Assembly: GCA_030248195.1 (NCBI GenBank)
Contig: JASAND010022965.1
Location: forward strand, 49,772-113,771
Direction: 5' to 3'
DNA: 64,000 nucleotides
From: Trissonchulus latispiculum
Lineage: Eukaryota > Nematoda > Enoplea > Enoplida > Ironidae
The notes under the pieces: model-generated
The model's input: the letters and a program-made list of their open reading frames with translations, nothing else
What the model was told of the DNA's origin: nothing
Databases searched by the model: none
Shown here: positions 40,101 to 45,535 of the stretch, piece after piece
Layout: each line of letters begins with the position of its first letter
Numbering within the stretch: position 1 is the first letter of the stretch
Translations under genes and position numbers: made by a program

Positions 40101-42813
40101 TTGTGTAAAAAGCGGCAACCCAATAAAGTCAACAATTTTCAAACAACTGTCCGAGGTTGAAACAGTAAGAAATTATAGAAGTCAAGCCCATTCCCATGCC
40201 CAATAACTTTGTATGTAAAATTGCAGCCTTCCAGCTGTCTCCACTAGCTTGAACCAGGAACTGGTTCAATTTTTAACCAGTTGAGCCAGATCTGGCCAGC
40301 CATGGGTCGGATCACCAAAGTAAAAGCACCAGTGAATTCCCCATGCCCAATAACCTTTGTATGCAAAATTTCAGCCTTCTAGCTATCTCCAGTTGCTTGA
40401 ACCAGGAACTGGTTCAATTTTGAACCAGTTGAACCAGATCTGGCCAGCCATGGGTCGGATCGCCAAAGTAACACTACCAGTGAATTCCCCATGCCCAATA
40501 ATCTTTGTATACAAAATTTCAGCCTTCCAGCTATCTCCAGTAGCTTGAACCAGGAGCTGGTTCAATTTTGATTTACTGTATGTGGGTATAACCCCAAGGC
40601 CGAAAAACGCTGTTTTTGCCCGTTTTTAAGACTATGTTAAAATTTTCGGAAATTCTTCAGCTTGAAGGTGTCCAAAAACGCTATTTTTTGCATTTTTGAC
40701 CATCTATAAAAATCGAACCAGATCGAAATTCGAAAAAGAACATAAACTTGCTAAGTACCATTGCCTAGATATATATTCAAAAAATAGTATAGAAAAATTT
40801 TTCCTATGGGCCGTTTGAAAAATCGAGTTAACACAAAATTGACAAAAATCATGCTGAAATACAGAGGAAAAAACCCCACTTTCAAAACCGTAAGAGAAAG
40901 TCGATTTTTTTCAAAGTTCATTTTTTCCGGGCAAGTTTGGTATCATTCGAAAGCTCTTGGCCTGGAGATTTCAAAAATGTAAATATTAGCTCTTAATTCC
41001 TTCCCCTTAATTAGTTATGCCTAATTAGCACTTTTCAAAATCCGCAAAGTGCCTTTATAGCTCATTCCCCCATGATTTCTACATCTATGTGAAATGGCCC
41101 GGTTGACAAAATATATACGGAATATATAAGAAACAAGTTTGAAAAATCCAAATATATACGAGCTGGAGTCCTTTAGTGTATTATAGGGGGCGCGATAGCG
41201 CTCCGCTCCCAAGGTTTTTTTAGGCCATAGCTTAGGCCATGGCCTAAATTTGTGCGTCGATGGCCTAAATAAATTTGGCCGATGAGGCCATTTGGCCTAA
41301 ATTTTTCGACGAAAACTCAGTTAAATTTTATTGATTTTTAAGTAAAAACCGTAATTTTCTAAAAACTTTTTTCGCACCTTCGGAGCGAGTTTATATATAC
41401 AGTTTCACCTGTATTTCTGGGCTACGCCAACCGCCAGCTAGTTACATTTTCTATTTGCACTTATAAATACACACTCAAGTTGTAATTTCATTTACTGTTA
41501 TATTAAGATGACATCGAAGAAATGCTTTTTTAGTAGTTTAACTTTATTTCTATTAGCTTAATTTTCTTCTTCCTGTGGTTCTCTATACTCGTATGCTCCT
41601 ATAACCTGTTTTAATTTTCATTAAAAATTTATTAATTCGTTAATACTGTCGTGTACTACGTATTATTTCTAAGCTAACAAGGTTCTGTTTCTGGCATTTT
41701 AAGGTAAAAACGTAGTTTTTCTGGTGTGTTAAACAGTGACGATGGCAACTTTTGTTGTTAAACAGCGATTTTTGAATACATAAGGCATAGCTGAAATTTT
41801 AACAATGCATACAATAACGCGCAACCTAAAAATCAACAAAATTTGGATGCCCTAAATTTTTTGGGTGATGGCCTAAAAAATTTAAGTCGTTGAGGCCATT
41901 TGGCCTAAAGTTCGGCGACCAAAAAATAAACCCTGTCCGCTCCTCCTATAATATGGAAGTAAAAGGCTTCGCCGGGTACCTAGATTGGGTTTTTTATTTA
42001 TACAAGCTAAAAAAGAGTTGAATTTTACACAGGAAGTGTCAGAACAGAGCTTAGACAATTTTTGAGACCATGAGGGGTGGGTCCCCCCATTTGGATTTTC
42101 CCCTATTGGGTTCCCCCCTACTTTTTGCATTATACAGGCCAAACGGTACAACCTAGACAAGTGCAAATGGGCTTAAAAGAAAGATCTAAGTATATATATA
42201 CGCCAACAACGATGGTATATATATATATAAAGTTCTCATCTAGCCCTTATACTAAAAAGTTTCAGCCAAAATCCGAAAATGTGGGTTTTCCCCCTGGGCC
42301 ACCCCCCGAAATTGACCTCTCCCACCCGAAAATGCCTTCCCCCGTAATCGCCCCCTTGTGGATTTTTGCTTCCCCCCCGCGGGATTTTTTGGAGGCCCAA
42401 ATTTTTGCCAAAAATAGGTCAATTTTCAAAAATTTTCCGGCGTCGCCGGAGATTTTTTCGTAAAAACAGCTATTGTTAGCTTAAATCCGGACATTTTTGA
42501 GAACTTTTTGCGTTTCACCATGCAAAATACGCCAAAAAATACCATTTTTGGCTCATTTCTGCAAAAAAATCTTCCCCCCCCCCGAAAATTTCTTTCCCCC
42601 CAGGGAAAAACCCGAAAAAATACCCTGTATTATTATATATTTATACAATATAATTATATATATATATATACCAAAAACAGAGTGTTCAGTCTGGAATTCG
42701 GCAGGAACAGATGGCCTTGTAAAATATTCATCTCTATTGTGAGCTATAATGATCTTATACGTGGTGCTGGATTCTAGGCCTTTGGGGTTAACAAGAACAA
42801 ACAGCAAACACAT
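12852..42813 (-). CDS. TANGO2: TANGO2 homologue (NRDE domain), seven-exon gene, full span
   Basis: Seven minus-strand segments join in phase into a 298-codon frame: 42813-42672, 36829-36682, 33211-33071, 20780-20746, 18103-17944, 16176-16063 and 13008-12852 (897 nt with stop). The human protein has 276 residues. Seen: Met-Cys start, NRDE at residues 26-29, GGTWLG at 57-62, YGFGN at 158-162, YGTR at 244-247 and HVTF near 259. All introns are GT-AG. Known: TANGO2 belongs to the NRDE (Ntn-hydrolase-like) family, is linked to mitochondria, ER-Golgi organisation and heme or lipid handling, and is a disease gene in humans; its exact biochemical activity is unsettled. Inferred: an intact, single-copy host gene whose introns (5.8, 3.5, 12.3, 2.6, 1.8 and 3.1 kb) have been inflated by transposons. 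Exon 4 is the least certain. Confidence 0.9.
13599..15001. mobile_element. hAT-type non-autonomous element (intron 6)
   Basis: The termini CAGAGTTGGACGCGGG and its inverse ending CCAACTCTG match the hAT terminal pattern. The flanking 8-mers CTTTGTGC (13591-13598) and CTTTATGC (15002-15009) differ at one base. Subterminal arrays of GGCCCGCA and CCGCACC are present. A 270-bp palindromic repeat (14425-14700) lies inside. No transposase. Confidence 0.8.
14425..14700. repeat. Copy of the 270-bp palindromic repeat
   Basis: Carries the GTAAGCTTTAGGTGTAAGCT centre and arms with TTTCAGCAAAGTCGAAGAC and its mirror. Nested in the 13599-15001 element. Confidence 0.6.
16063..16176 (-). CDS. TANGO2: TANGO2 exon 6
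   Basis: 114 nt between acceptor TAATTTTAG and donor ACAAG/GTTTGT. It completes Arg209, codes residues 210-246 and splits Arg247. It ends with the YGTR motif that continues into the conserved STVILID of exon 7. Phase agrees on both sides. Confidence 0.9.
16393..16709. mobile_element. Small hAT-like element with GGCCGGCC arrays (intron 5)
   Basis: CGGCCGGCCGG-rich arrays at both ends. The right end reads CAGGTTCAAAACCTAAGCAG on the minus strand, a hAT-like start, and the left end has the similar CGAGGTTTCACCGGCCTAA. No certain target duplication. Confidence 0.5.
16877..17116. mobile_element. G/C-tract MITE, CTGGCTTATCC family (intron 5)
   Basis: The ends CTGGCTTATCCTAGTGGGG and GGGATAAGCCAG are inverted. 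The flanks TCTCT and TCTCC suggest a 5-bp target duplication. Inside are C-runs, TTGCCAAATTTTACCATTTT, and the hairpin CCGGCTTCGCCGG. A closely similar copy is at 36144-36500 and a truncated one at 33895-34070. Confidence 0.75.
17130..17700 (-). pseudogene. Coding-like decayed stretch, unknown family
   Basis: Within intron 5 this ~570 bp has more balanced composition than its surroundings. It reads on the minus strand as consecutive protein-like fragments in different frames, including a His/Gln-rich piece and a Pro-rich piece, broken by stops and frameshifts. I cannot assign a family. It could be a degraded retrogene or transposon ORF, or chance. Confidence 0.25.
17944..18103 (-). CDS. TANGO2: TANGO2 exon 5
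   Basis: 160 nt between acceptor CTATTAAG and donor ACTAG/GTATAT. It completes Gly156 and codes residues 157-208, starting IYGFGNTERHGPYRKVLYG, which corresponds to the family's YGLSN...PWRK block, and ends in a helical LISDLFQMLSDQT segment. An in-frame TAA just upstream of the acceptor fits an exon boundary here. Confidence 0.9.
18104..18877. other. Intron 4 sequence without assigned repeats
   Basis: AT-rich. A 64-codon open frame on the plus strand at 18420-18614 has no recognisable content. A GGACTTTCGTCCTATCT stretch near 18478 resembles 59272-59293 and may be a shared repeat. Confidence 0.3.
18878..19172. repeat. TTCGCGAA inverted arm, left
   Basis: From GTACAGCTCAAAAAAC through several TTCGCGAA words to CACCGGTAACCAGTTCGCAA. 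It is the reverse complement of the arm at 21805-22333. The left arm holds about 75 bp that the right one lacks. Confidence 0.75.
19552..19925 (-). mobile_element. tRNA-derived SINE (copy A)
   Basis: Flanked by the 11-bp direct repeat TCTACAGGAAA (19541-19551 and 19926-19936). The 5' part on the minus strand (about 19925-19855) is tRNA-like: box A GGCCGAGTGGTTAAGGCG, box B GGTTCGAATCC. A TTGCTCAAGGG-type central motif follows, and the tail is a CCTTTA repeat. It is in the same orientation as TANGO2, within intron 4. Confidence 0.85.
20137..20166 (+). repeat. GGAAT microsatellite
   Basis: About six imperfect GGAATG units. Confidence 0.6.
20746..20780 (-). CDS. TANGO2: TANGO2 exon 4 (35-nt, inferred)
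   Basis: Exons 3 and 5 do not join in frame, so an exon of length 3n+2 is required between them. This segment fits: acceptor ATTCGTAG, strong donor TTGGG/GTAAGT, correct phases at both sides, and residues LHGLDPTKVVW leading into GIYGFGN, comparable to the human DPIVLTPGTYGLSN region. At 35 nt it is nearly a microexon. It is shorter than the matching part of vertebrate proteins by a few residues, so the exact 5' boundary is less sure. Confidence 0.68.
20945..21330. repeat. ~385-bp palindrome
   Basis: Arms of about 150-190 bp pair almost perfectly (for example TCATGTGCAAGATTGGAAAG against its inverse). The outer ends read ATGCATCCCCAGTTTGCCAA and the inverse, which is also the unit of the adjacent 21300-21475 array. 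Intron 3 of TANGO2. Confidence 0.8.
21300..21475 (+). repeat. GAGTTGACAAACTGGGGATG tandem repeats
   Basis: About seven imperfect units of 20-27 bp follow the palindrome on one side only; the other side has a single unit. Confidence 0.7.
21538..21685 (+). repeat. GTGTGCRTCTACGGAATTAG repeats
   Basis: Two clear copies (near 21543 and 21616) and one decayed one (near 21666), about 65-70 bp apart. Confidence 0.5.
21805..22333. repeat. TTCGCGAA inverted arm, right, interrupted by a MITE
   Basis: Reverse complement of 18878-19172: GGTTGCGAACTGGTTACCGG, then, after the inserted 21845-22195 MITE, CTTCGCGAA words, ending GAGCTGTAC. The two arms face each other across SINE A and TANGO2 exon 4. Confidence 0.75.
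21845..22195. mobile_element. ~350-bp palindromic MITE
   Basis: The arms start AAGAGTATGCCACTAAGCAA and end with the inverse. Inner C-run and G-run tracts pair, flanking CGCTAACGGCCCACCC. Nested in the right TTCGCGAA arm. A diverged left-arm fragment is at about 13155-13250. Confidence 0.8.
22854..23430 (+). repeat. Tandem duplication, ~296-bp unit
   Basis: Two units begin GACGACCGAAAAACTGAAAA (22854) and GACGACAGAAAAACTGATAA (23150). Each contains TCGATATGGYACTCAAATGA, the inverse of the CTTTCATTTGA word seen in other families. Confidence 0.75.
23768..23944. mobile_element. 177-bp hAT MITE
   Basis: The ends CAGGGGCGCACCCAGG and CCTGGGTGCGCCCATG are inverted and flanked by a perfect 8-bp duplication TATATACA (23760-23767 and 23945-23952). 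Subterminal GGGAGGGGTCG. Non-coding. Confidence 0.9.
23980..24236. mobile_element. G-rich hAT-like MITE
   Basis: The ends CAGTAAGCGCCCGGGCGGGG and, on the minus strand, CAAGGCCGCACCCAGGGGGG are hAT-like and roughly inverted. It contains the hairpin GCGCCGAAGGCGC followed by A/T tracts. No clear target duplication. Confidence 0.6.
24303..25573 (+). mobile_element. Composite satellite-bearing element, copy C1
   Basis: The head ACAAGTAACAAAAATGTTCC is followed by partial 148-bp units with GGGCTTTCATTTGATACCAA, then 163-bp units (ACGGCAAAGTAGAACCAGCC), then a long tail with CTGCGCAG words, and ends in the imperfect hairpin GGGGTCGCTGCCGCGACACC. This layout (unique head, internal tandem repeats, 3' hairpin) resembles Helentron-derived elements of the HINE, DINE or pearl type. 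That class assignment is inference. Confidence 0.7.
25066..25124. repeat. TA microsatellite
   Basis: About 29 uninterrupted TA dinucleotides inside composite copy C1. Confidence 0.95.
25578..25770. mobile_element. Fragment of the 52499-53250 foldback MITE family
   Basis: Starts ACAAGCAGAAAAAATGCTCC, follows the terminal arm of the MITE (GGACAAGATTTAAAACG, AATATGAGCCAGCATCTAAA) and lacks the other end. It abuts composite copy C1. Confidence 0.65.
26451..27627. mobile_element. TIR element TAGTAAAGGTTCGAAAAAAT
   Basis: The left end ATATAGTAAAGGTTCGAAAA is mirrored at 27601-27627 (TTTTTTCAAACCTTTACTAT). Subterminal words GGGTCCGAAAAAATACACCC (27260) and its mirror (27568) occur. A truncated second copy of the left end is at 28441-28660. 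Non-coding. Confidence 0.7.
27755..28008. mobile_element. 254-bp hAT MITE
   Basis: The ends CACTAGCGTAGCCAG and, on the minus strand, CAGGCGCGTTGCCAG. The flanking 8-mers CGAATATG (27747-27754) and CGTATATG (28009-28016) differ at one base. Contains a GCGCCGCAGGCG hairpin next to an A/T tract. Confidence 0.82.
28341..28440. mobile_element. Fragment of the 52499-53250 MITE family
   Basis: CACGTGCCACAGGCGTAAAT, then CGTCAATATGAGCCCGACAG and AAACGTAGCGGC match the inner arm of the foldback MITE. Directly followed by a truncated copy of the TAGTAAAGG element. Confidence 0.65.
28441..28660. mobile_element. Truncated TAGTAAAGGTT element
   Basis: About 110 bp match 26455-26565 closely, including GGATAACTTTTTATAGGATT-like sequence and GCATGTGTGGGGTGGG, then divergence with a remaining GGGTCGAAAAAACG word. 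Confidence 0.6.
29236..29859 (-). mobile_element. tRNA-derived SINE (copy B), long form
   Basis: Flanked by the 13-bp duplication TATCTTTGACTCT (29223-29235 and 29860-29872). The tRNA-like head on the minus strand has box A TAGCTGAATGGTTAAGGCGG and box B GGTTCGATCCC. A TTGCTCAAGGAA motif follows, then a ~500-bp body and a GA-dinucleotide tail (29236-29250). It shares the head and TTGCTCAAGG motif with copy A but has a longer body. Confidence 0.88.
30189..32324. mobile_element. hAT-type element CAGGGGCGCAGCCAGG
   Basis: The termini CAGGGGCGCAGCCAGG and, on the minus strand, CAGTGGCGCAGCCAGG are typical of hAT elements, followed by GGGGCATGCGG words on both sides. TGTATGAG before and TGTATGAC after suggest the target duplication, although two extra bases separate the left one from the terminus. 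The interior is a large palindrome without a transposase. Confidence 0.78.
30410..31810. repeat. Large palindrome, ~400-440 bp arms
   Basis: The left arm 30410-30850 and right arm 31370-31810 are inverted copies; for example ACATTCACATGAGCTTATGA pairs with its mirror near 31720, and CTCACAACTGGAGATGTTTT with its mirror near 31430. It fills most of the hAT element and would fold in TANGO2 intron-3 RNA. Confidence 0.85.
33071..33211 (-). CDS. TANGO2: TANGO2 exon 3
   Basis: 141 nt between acceptor TAATTGCAG and donor TTAAG/GTCAGT. It completes Arg97 and codes residues 98-143, from IVVEFLQNNEVSLDSYVKSL to NPFIFVGLQP, matching the family's VTHFL...SYLKK...YNGFNLIAADL segment. A G-rich repeat begins only about 65 bp upstream of the acceptor. 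Confidence 0.9.
33276..33560. mobile_element. G/C-tract repeat pair
   Basis: Opposed G-runs and C-runs with CACTTTTCG words at 33276-33350 and 33520-33560. It resembles the G-rich MITEs but I could not define termini. Confidence 0.4.
33895..34070. mobile_element. Truncated CTGGCTTATCC-family MITE
   Basis: Contains the internal sequence AATTGCCAAATTTTACCATT and CGGCTTCG shared with 16877-17116 and 36144-36500, but lacks the terminal CTGGCTTATCC. Confidence 0.55.
34085..35813 (+). mobile_element. Composite satellite-bearing element, copy C2
   Basis: Head ACAAGTAACAAAAATGCTCC, three or so 148-bp units, two to three 163-bp units, tail with GCGGCGCCACTGCGGCGCTG, and the terminal hairpin GGGGTCGCTGCCGCGACCCC. 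The tail is interrupted at about 35535-35665 by a misplaced fragment of the 163-bp unit, after which part of the tail (CACAGACATACTAAACTCGA) repeats. Copy C4 has the same chimeric junction. Confidence 0.75.
35814..36545. mobile_element. G/C-tract MITE CTGGGCTTATTCTAG with nested sibling
   Basis: The ends CTGGGCTTATTCTAG and CTAGAATAAGCCCAG are perfect inverses with a 5-bp direct repeat ATGAT on both sides. Contains CCGGCTTCGCCGG and the nested 36144-36500 element. It was inserted exactly at the hairpin end of composite copy C2. Confidence 0.8.
36144..36500. mobile_element. CTGGCTTATCC-family MITE, nested
   Basis: CTGGCTTATCCCTAGTGGG and GGGATAAGCCAG are inverted ends. The interior is very similar to 16877-17116, with a longer middle part. 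Confidence 0.8.
36682..36829 (-). CDS. TANGO2: TANGO2 exon 2
   Basis: 148 nt between acceptor TTGTTTTAG and donor GGCAG/GTGAGT. It completes Gly48 and codes residues 49-96, including LDITKGKEGGTWLGLSTSGR, the most diagnostic NRDE-family block, then ALLNAH. The exon is squeezed between a MITE ending 136 bp away and a hAT-like end (36858) 27 bp beyond its acceptor AG. Confidence 0.95.
36858..37095. mobile_element. hAT-like end with GGATCCGG array
   Basis: Begins TAGGGATCGACCGGATCC, then GGATCCGG and GGACCCGG units to 36932. The start resembles the minus-strand end at 32631. No matching second end was found before the composite element at 37103. Confidence 0.5.
37103..38836 (+). mobile_element. 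Composite satellite-bearing element, copy C3
   Basis: The cleanest copy: head ACAAGTAACAAAAATGCTCC, about three and a half 148-bp units (37230-37740), two to three 163-bp units (starts near 37769, 37932, 38095), tail with the GCGGCGCCGCTGCGGCGC block and CTGCGCAGGATCTGCGCAGG, and terminal hairpin GGGGTCGCTGCCGCGACCCC. Intron 1 of TANGO2. Confidence 0.8.
39060..39430 (+). repeat. ~160-bp tandem repeat, about 2.5 units
   Basis: Equivalent points GAGCTCTCAACAGAGTACC (39081), AAGCTTTCGAATGACACC (39241) and GAGCTTTCGAATGATACC (39400) are spaced 160 bp. Units also share TTACAACTTTTT and TTGACCATTTT. Confidence 0.75.
39485..39905. mobile_element. Element with GGTGTACC ends
   Basis: The left end CAAGGGGTGTACTGAGGGTG and, on the minus strand, CAAGGTCTCAATTCACAGGG with GGTGTACCAG. 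Inner GGGGGACCGCGCA words occur near both ends. The surrounding GGAGCAACTT words face each other, so it may sit inside another element. Confidence 0.55.
40045..40069. repeat. AAT microsatellite
   Basis: About eight AAT units. Confidence 0.85.
40190..40565 (+). repeat. 147/148-bp tandem repeat, 2.5 units
   Basis: CCATGCCCAATAA occurs at 40194, 40341 and 40489, giving periods of 147 and 148. Units also contain CTTGAACCAGGAACTGGTTC (itself palindromic) and TTTCAGCCTTCTAGCTATCT. Not obviously homologous to the 148-bp units of the composite elements. Confidence 0.85.
40570..41075 (+). repeat. ~500-bp dispersed repeat, copy 1
   Basis: From CCGAAAAACGCTGTTTTTGC to TTATAGCTCATTCCCCCATG, repeated in the same orientation at 56540-57040 with high similarity. 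Contains GGTATCATTCGAAAGCTCTT. In both places it directly follows a tandem array with a ~148-bp period. Confidence 0.85.
41178..41953. mobile_element. Element with same-orientation GGCCTAAA arrays
   Basis: The outer ends ATTATAGGGGGCGCG and CGCTCCTCCTATAAT are inverted. Within them, GAGGCCATTTGGCCTAAA blocks of about 60 bp occur at both ends in the same, not inverted, orientation (41250-41330 and 41855-41925). Non-coding. Confidence 0.55.
42069..42627. mobile_element. G/C-tract MITE region
   Basis: C-runs, a CCGGCGTCGCCGG hairpin within AATTTTCAAAAATTTT, and the end CAGGGTATTTTTTCGGG on the minus strand. Possibly two insertions (42069-42137 and 42286-42627). It lies immediately inside intron 1. 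Confidence 0.5.
42672..42813 (-). CDS. TANGO2: TANGO2 exon 1 (start codon)
   Basis: Begins ATG-TGT; Met-Cys is the conserved family start. Residues 1-47 include NPKGLESSTTYKIIIAHNRD followed by EYFTRPS; the NRDE motif is at 26-29. The donor TTTTTG/GTATAT runs straight into a TA-rich microsatellite. A possible acceptor AATTTTAG lies at about 42901 on the minus strand, so a separate 5' untranslated exon is possible. No promoter element could be assigned with confidence. Confidence 0.93.
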
Positions 42814-43953
42814 CTGAGACGTGAAGACAAAAGCTATTCAAGTTCGCAAAACCACAGCAGCTTTGTGCAGGTGGAAGGGGTGCAAAAGTGTGTAACTACC
42901 TAAAATTAAGAATTTACTCACATTTTGGAAACGTATATATAGCAATGTTCACAAAAAACAATCACCCACATTTAAATTTTCAAGAAAATTTTTGATTTGG
43001 ACCCCCAATTTCCAGGCCCCGGCCTCCGTCACCGGCCCCAGGGCCAAGGTGGCCCCGGCTGGGATGAGGTCCCGGCCGCGTATTTAGAAAGTGCACCCGG
43101 TACACCCGCATTGGAAAGTGCACACTGCCACTGCGCGCTGGCTTAGAAACTGCACCCCTTCTACGCGCATTGGAAAGTGTACACTGCCTACGCTCGTTGA
43201 CTTGCAAAGTGCACCCCTGCCACGCACATAGCTTGTTGCCTGCCCATTTATAATACGTAAACCCAACTACAGCGTATATACCACTATATGAACAATGCTA
43301 AAGTGTACCGATTATTAGTGTCGTTGATCACTCTAAACTGGTTTAGGCAGTGTTCGCGTCTTTGTAAGTACATAGCAATTTTCAGCGTCGTTAAAGTATA
43401 TAGTAAAAGTGACATAAGAGAAAGGAACGGTTTAATCCTGCTAGTATATAATTCATATAATGCAACACCCTAGGTATTTACAAAATAAAGTGCAACACTT
43501 AAAAACTTTGAAAATACAGCCAGGTATGAATGTTAACAAACACAAGATCCAGAGATACAACCACACTAAATTTAAACGCCAGTCAAGCGGGGAAAAAACC
43601 CACTCGCCAATGCGGGAAAAACCCACCCCCAGTGTGGGCTTACCGGTATGAGCTATCTAGGATTTTAATAGCCTATCTTGAAGAGCATCCAAAATAACCC
43701 TGGAGGGTGTACATATTATGGTAGCTCCCACTGCTTCCCTGCAAATTTTTTGGGACTTTGAAATTTTTGAAAATTTTGGTCCGACCAAGTGCCGAAATTT
43801 GGCAAACTTTGCCGGGCCACCCTGAACTACTGGAAAGACTTAGACCAAAGCGGATTAAATGTACCTGTAGGGCATCTGTTGCGCTTCATGATGATATATG
43901 TCACACTGCTCTGACCCCTCCGGTGCGACCTGGGGGTGACCTGGAGTTGGCGG

Positions 43954-44346
43954 CAGGGTTGGGAGTCTCGGTCTCGGTCTCGCCCAAAAGCCGAGACTTG
44001 GCCAGTCTCGGTCTCGGTCTCGGTCTCGCTCACCCAAAAGTCTCGGTCTCGGACCGAGACCGGAAATTTTTTGAAAACATCTAATTTTGTCGAAAATTTT
44101 AAATCAATGTTATGAAAATCAACTAACGAGGTGCGGAAACCATAAGTTTATGTGTTAAAGCCCCTAATACTAGATCTAAGCTTCAAAAAATGGTTGAAAC
44201 TAATTTTAAGCTAAAAATCGCTAGTCTCGGTCTCGGTCTCGCCCAAAAGCCGAGACTTGGCCAGTCTCGGTCTCGGTCTCGGTACCCTGGTCTCGGTCTC
44301 GTTCTCGGTCTCGGTCTCGGTGAAATCTCGGTCTCGCCCAACCCTG
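43954..44346. mobile_element. hAT MITE, GAGACC-rich, left-arm copy
   Basis: The ends CAGGGTTGGGAGTCTCGG and GGTCTCGCCCAACCCTG are inverted, flanked by the perfect 8-bp repeat GTTGGCGG (43946-43953 and 44347-44354). Subterminal arrays of GGTCTC hexamers. Confidence 0.92.
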
Positions 44347-45535
44347 GTTGGCGGGAAAAAACCCACGGCGGGAAAAAACCCACTTTTCAAAATTAAATTT
44401 TTTTCTAACCATTGACCGGAAAGGTCAAACCAATACATACATTTGTTTAATAAAGCCTATAGATTAAATTGGTAATTGGTATAGGTTTTACCTGGGTTCG
44501 TACTGTTATGGGTGGTCCGGGGGGGTCAAGCCAAAATTTCAATTTTGACCAAAAATGCTTATTTTTGCCTTAAAATGGGTCTAGTTTGGCTCTAAATACA
44601 GGAAAAACACGTTTTCTACACGATAGGATGCTTAAACTGCCGAAAATAAACAATTTTAAAAAATTTCCAAAATTTGCCTATGTTTATGTGTTAAAGATAC
44701 AACATTTTCAAATGACCATATGACCTCAATTTTAATACAAAAACTAATATATTTTGATGCAGGTATACTAAAAACAACCGCTCTTTCATTTGGAATGGTT
44801 AGAAATGCTCCTGGCAGCTTGCCAAAAATGTTTTGGGGTGGGTTTTTTTCCCGCATATGGGTTTTTTCCCGCATTGGGTTTTTTCCCGCCAGTTTGGGAC
44901 AATTTTTCTCGCCTAGCTACCTGTATAATCAGCATTTCGATATGTCAAACCATTAAAAAGTTCTGGCCAAAAATCTGAAAAGTGGGTTTTTCCCGCTTGA
45001 CTGTAGTTACGTAAGTTTGCTGCATCTGGCCTGACTTAGGCTCGCCAACGAGGTGTGGGGCTTCGACCTGCTCTCGTCGAATTTTAGCAGTTGAAGTTCA
45101 GCAAAGGCGGTTGAAAGTAAAAATAACATAAACAAGAACACTGTGATATATAGATGGCAACCCTGTGAAACTACCCCATGGCCCCATGGCTACCCCATGA
45201 TAGATAGATTATATATCCCTGCACGGGGGCACTGTGAATCCAAAAACTCCTAGTCTACTGCAAAACACAAAAACACTACGACGGTTTTGAAAAAATTGAG
45301 GTAAACACCGTCGTGTTATAACTTGCAAGGAAACAGAATATTACGTAACTTTACTAATTACGTTCTAATCACAAAATTACTTAATCATCAAAACAAAAGT
45401 AAAATATATAACTGTGGTTTCATATCATCAATACTAAAACTTAAAATGGCTCTACAAAGTCGAGGATATTCCAATAGAGCAATCGGAAACTATGAGAAAA
45501 ATTATATATACGTATATATAAAATCAGAAACTATT

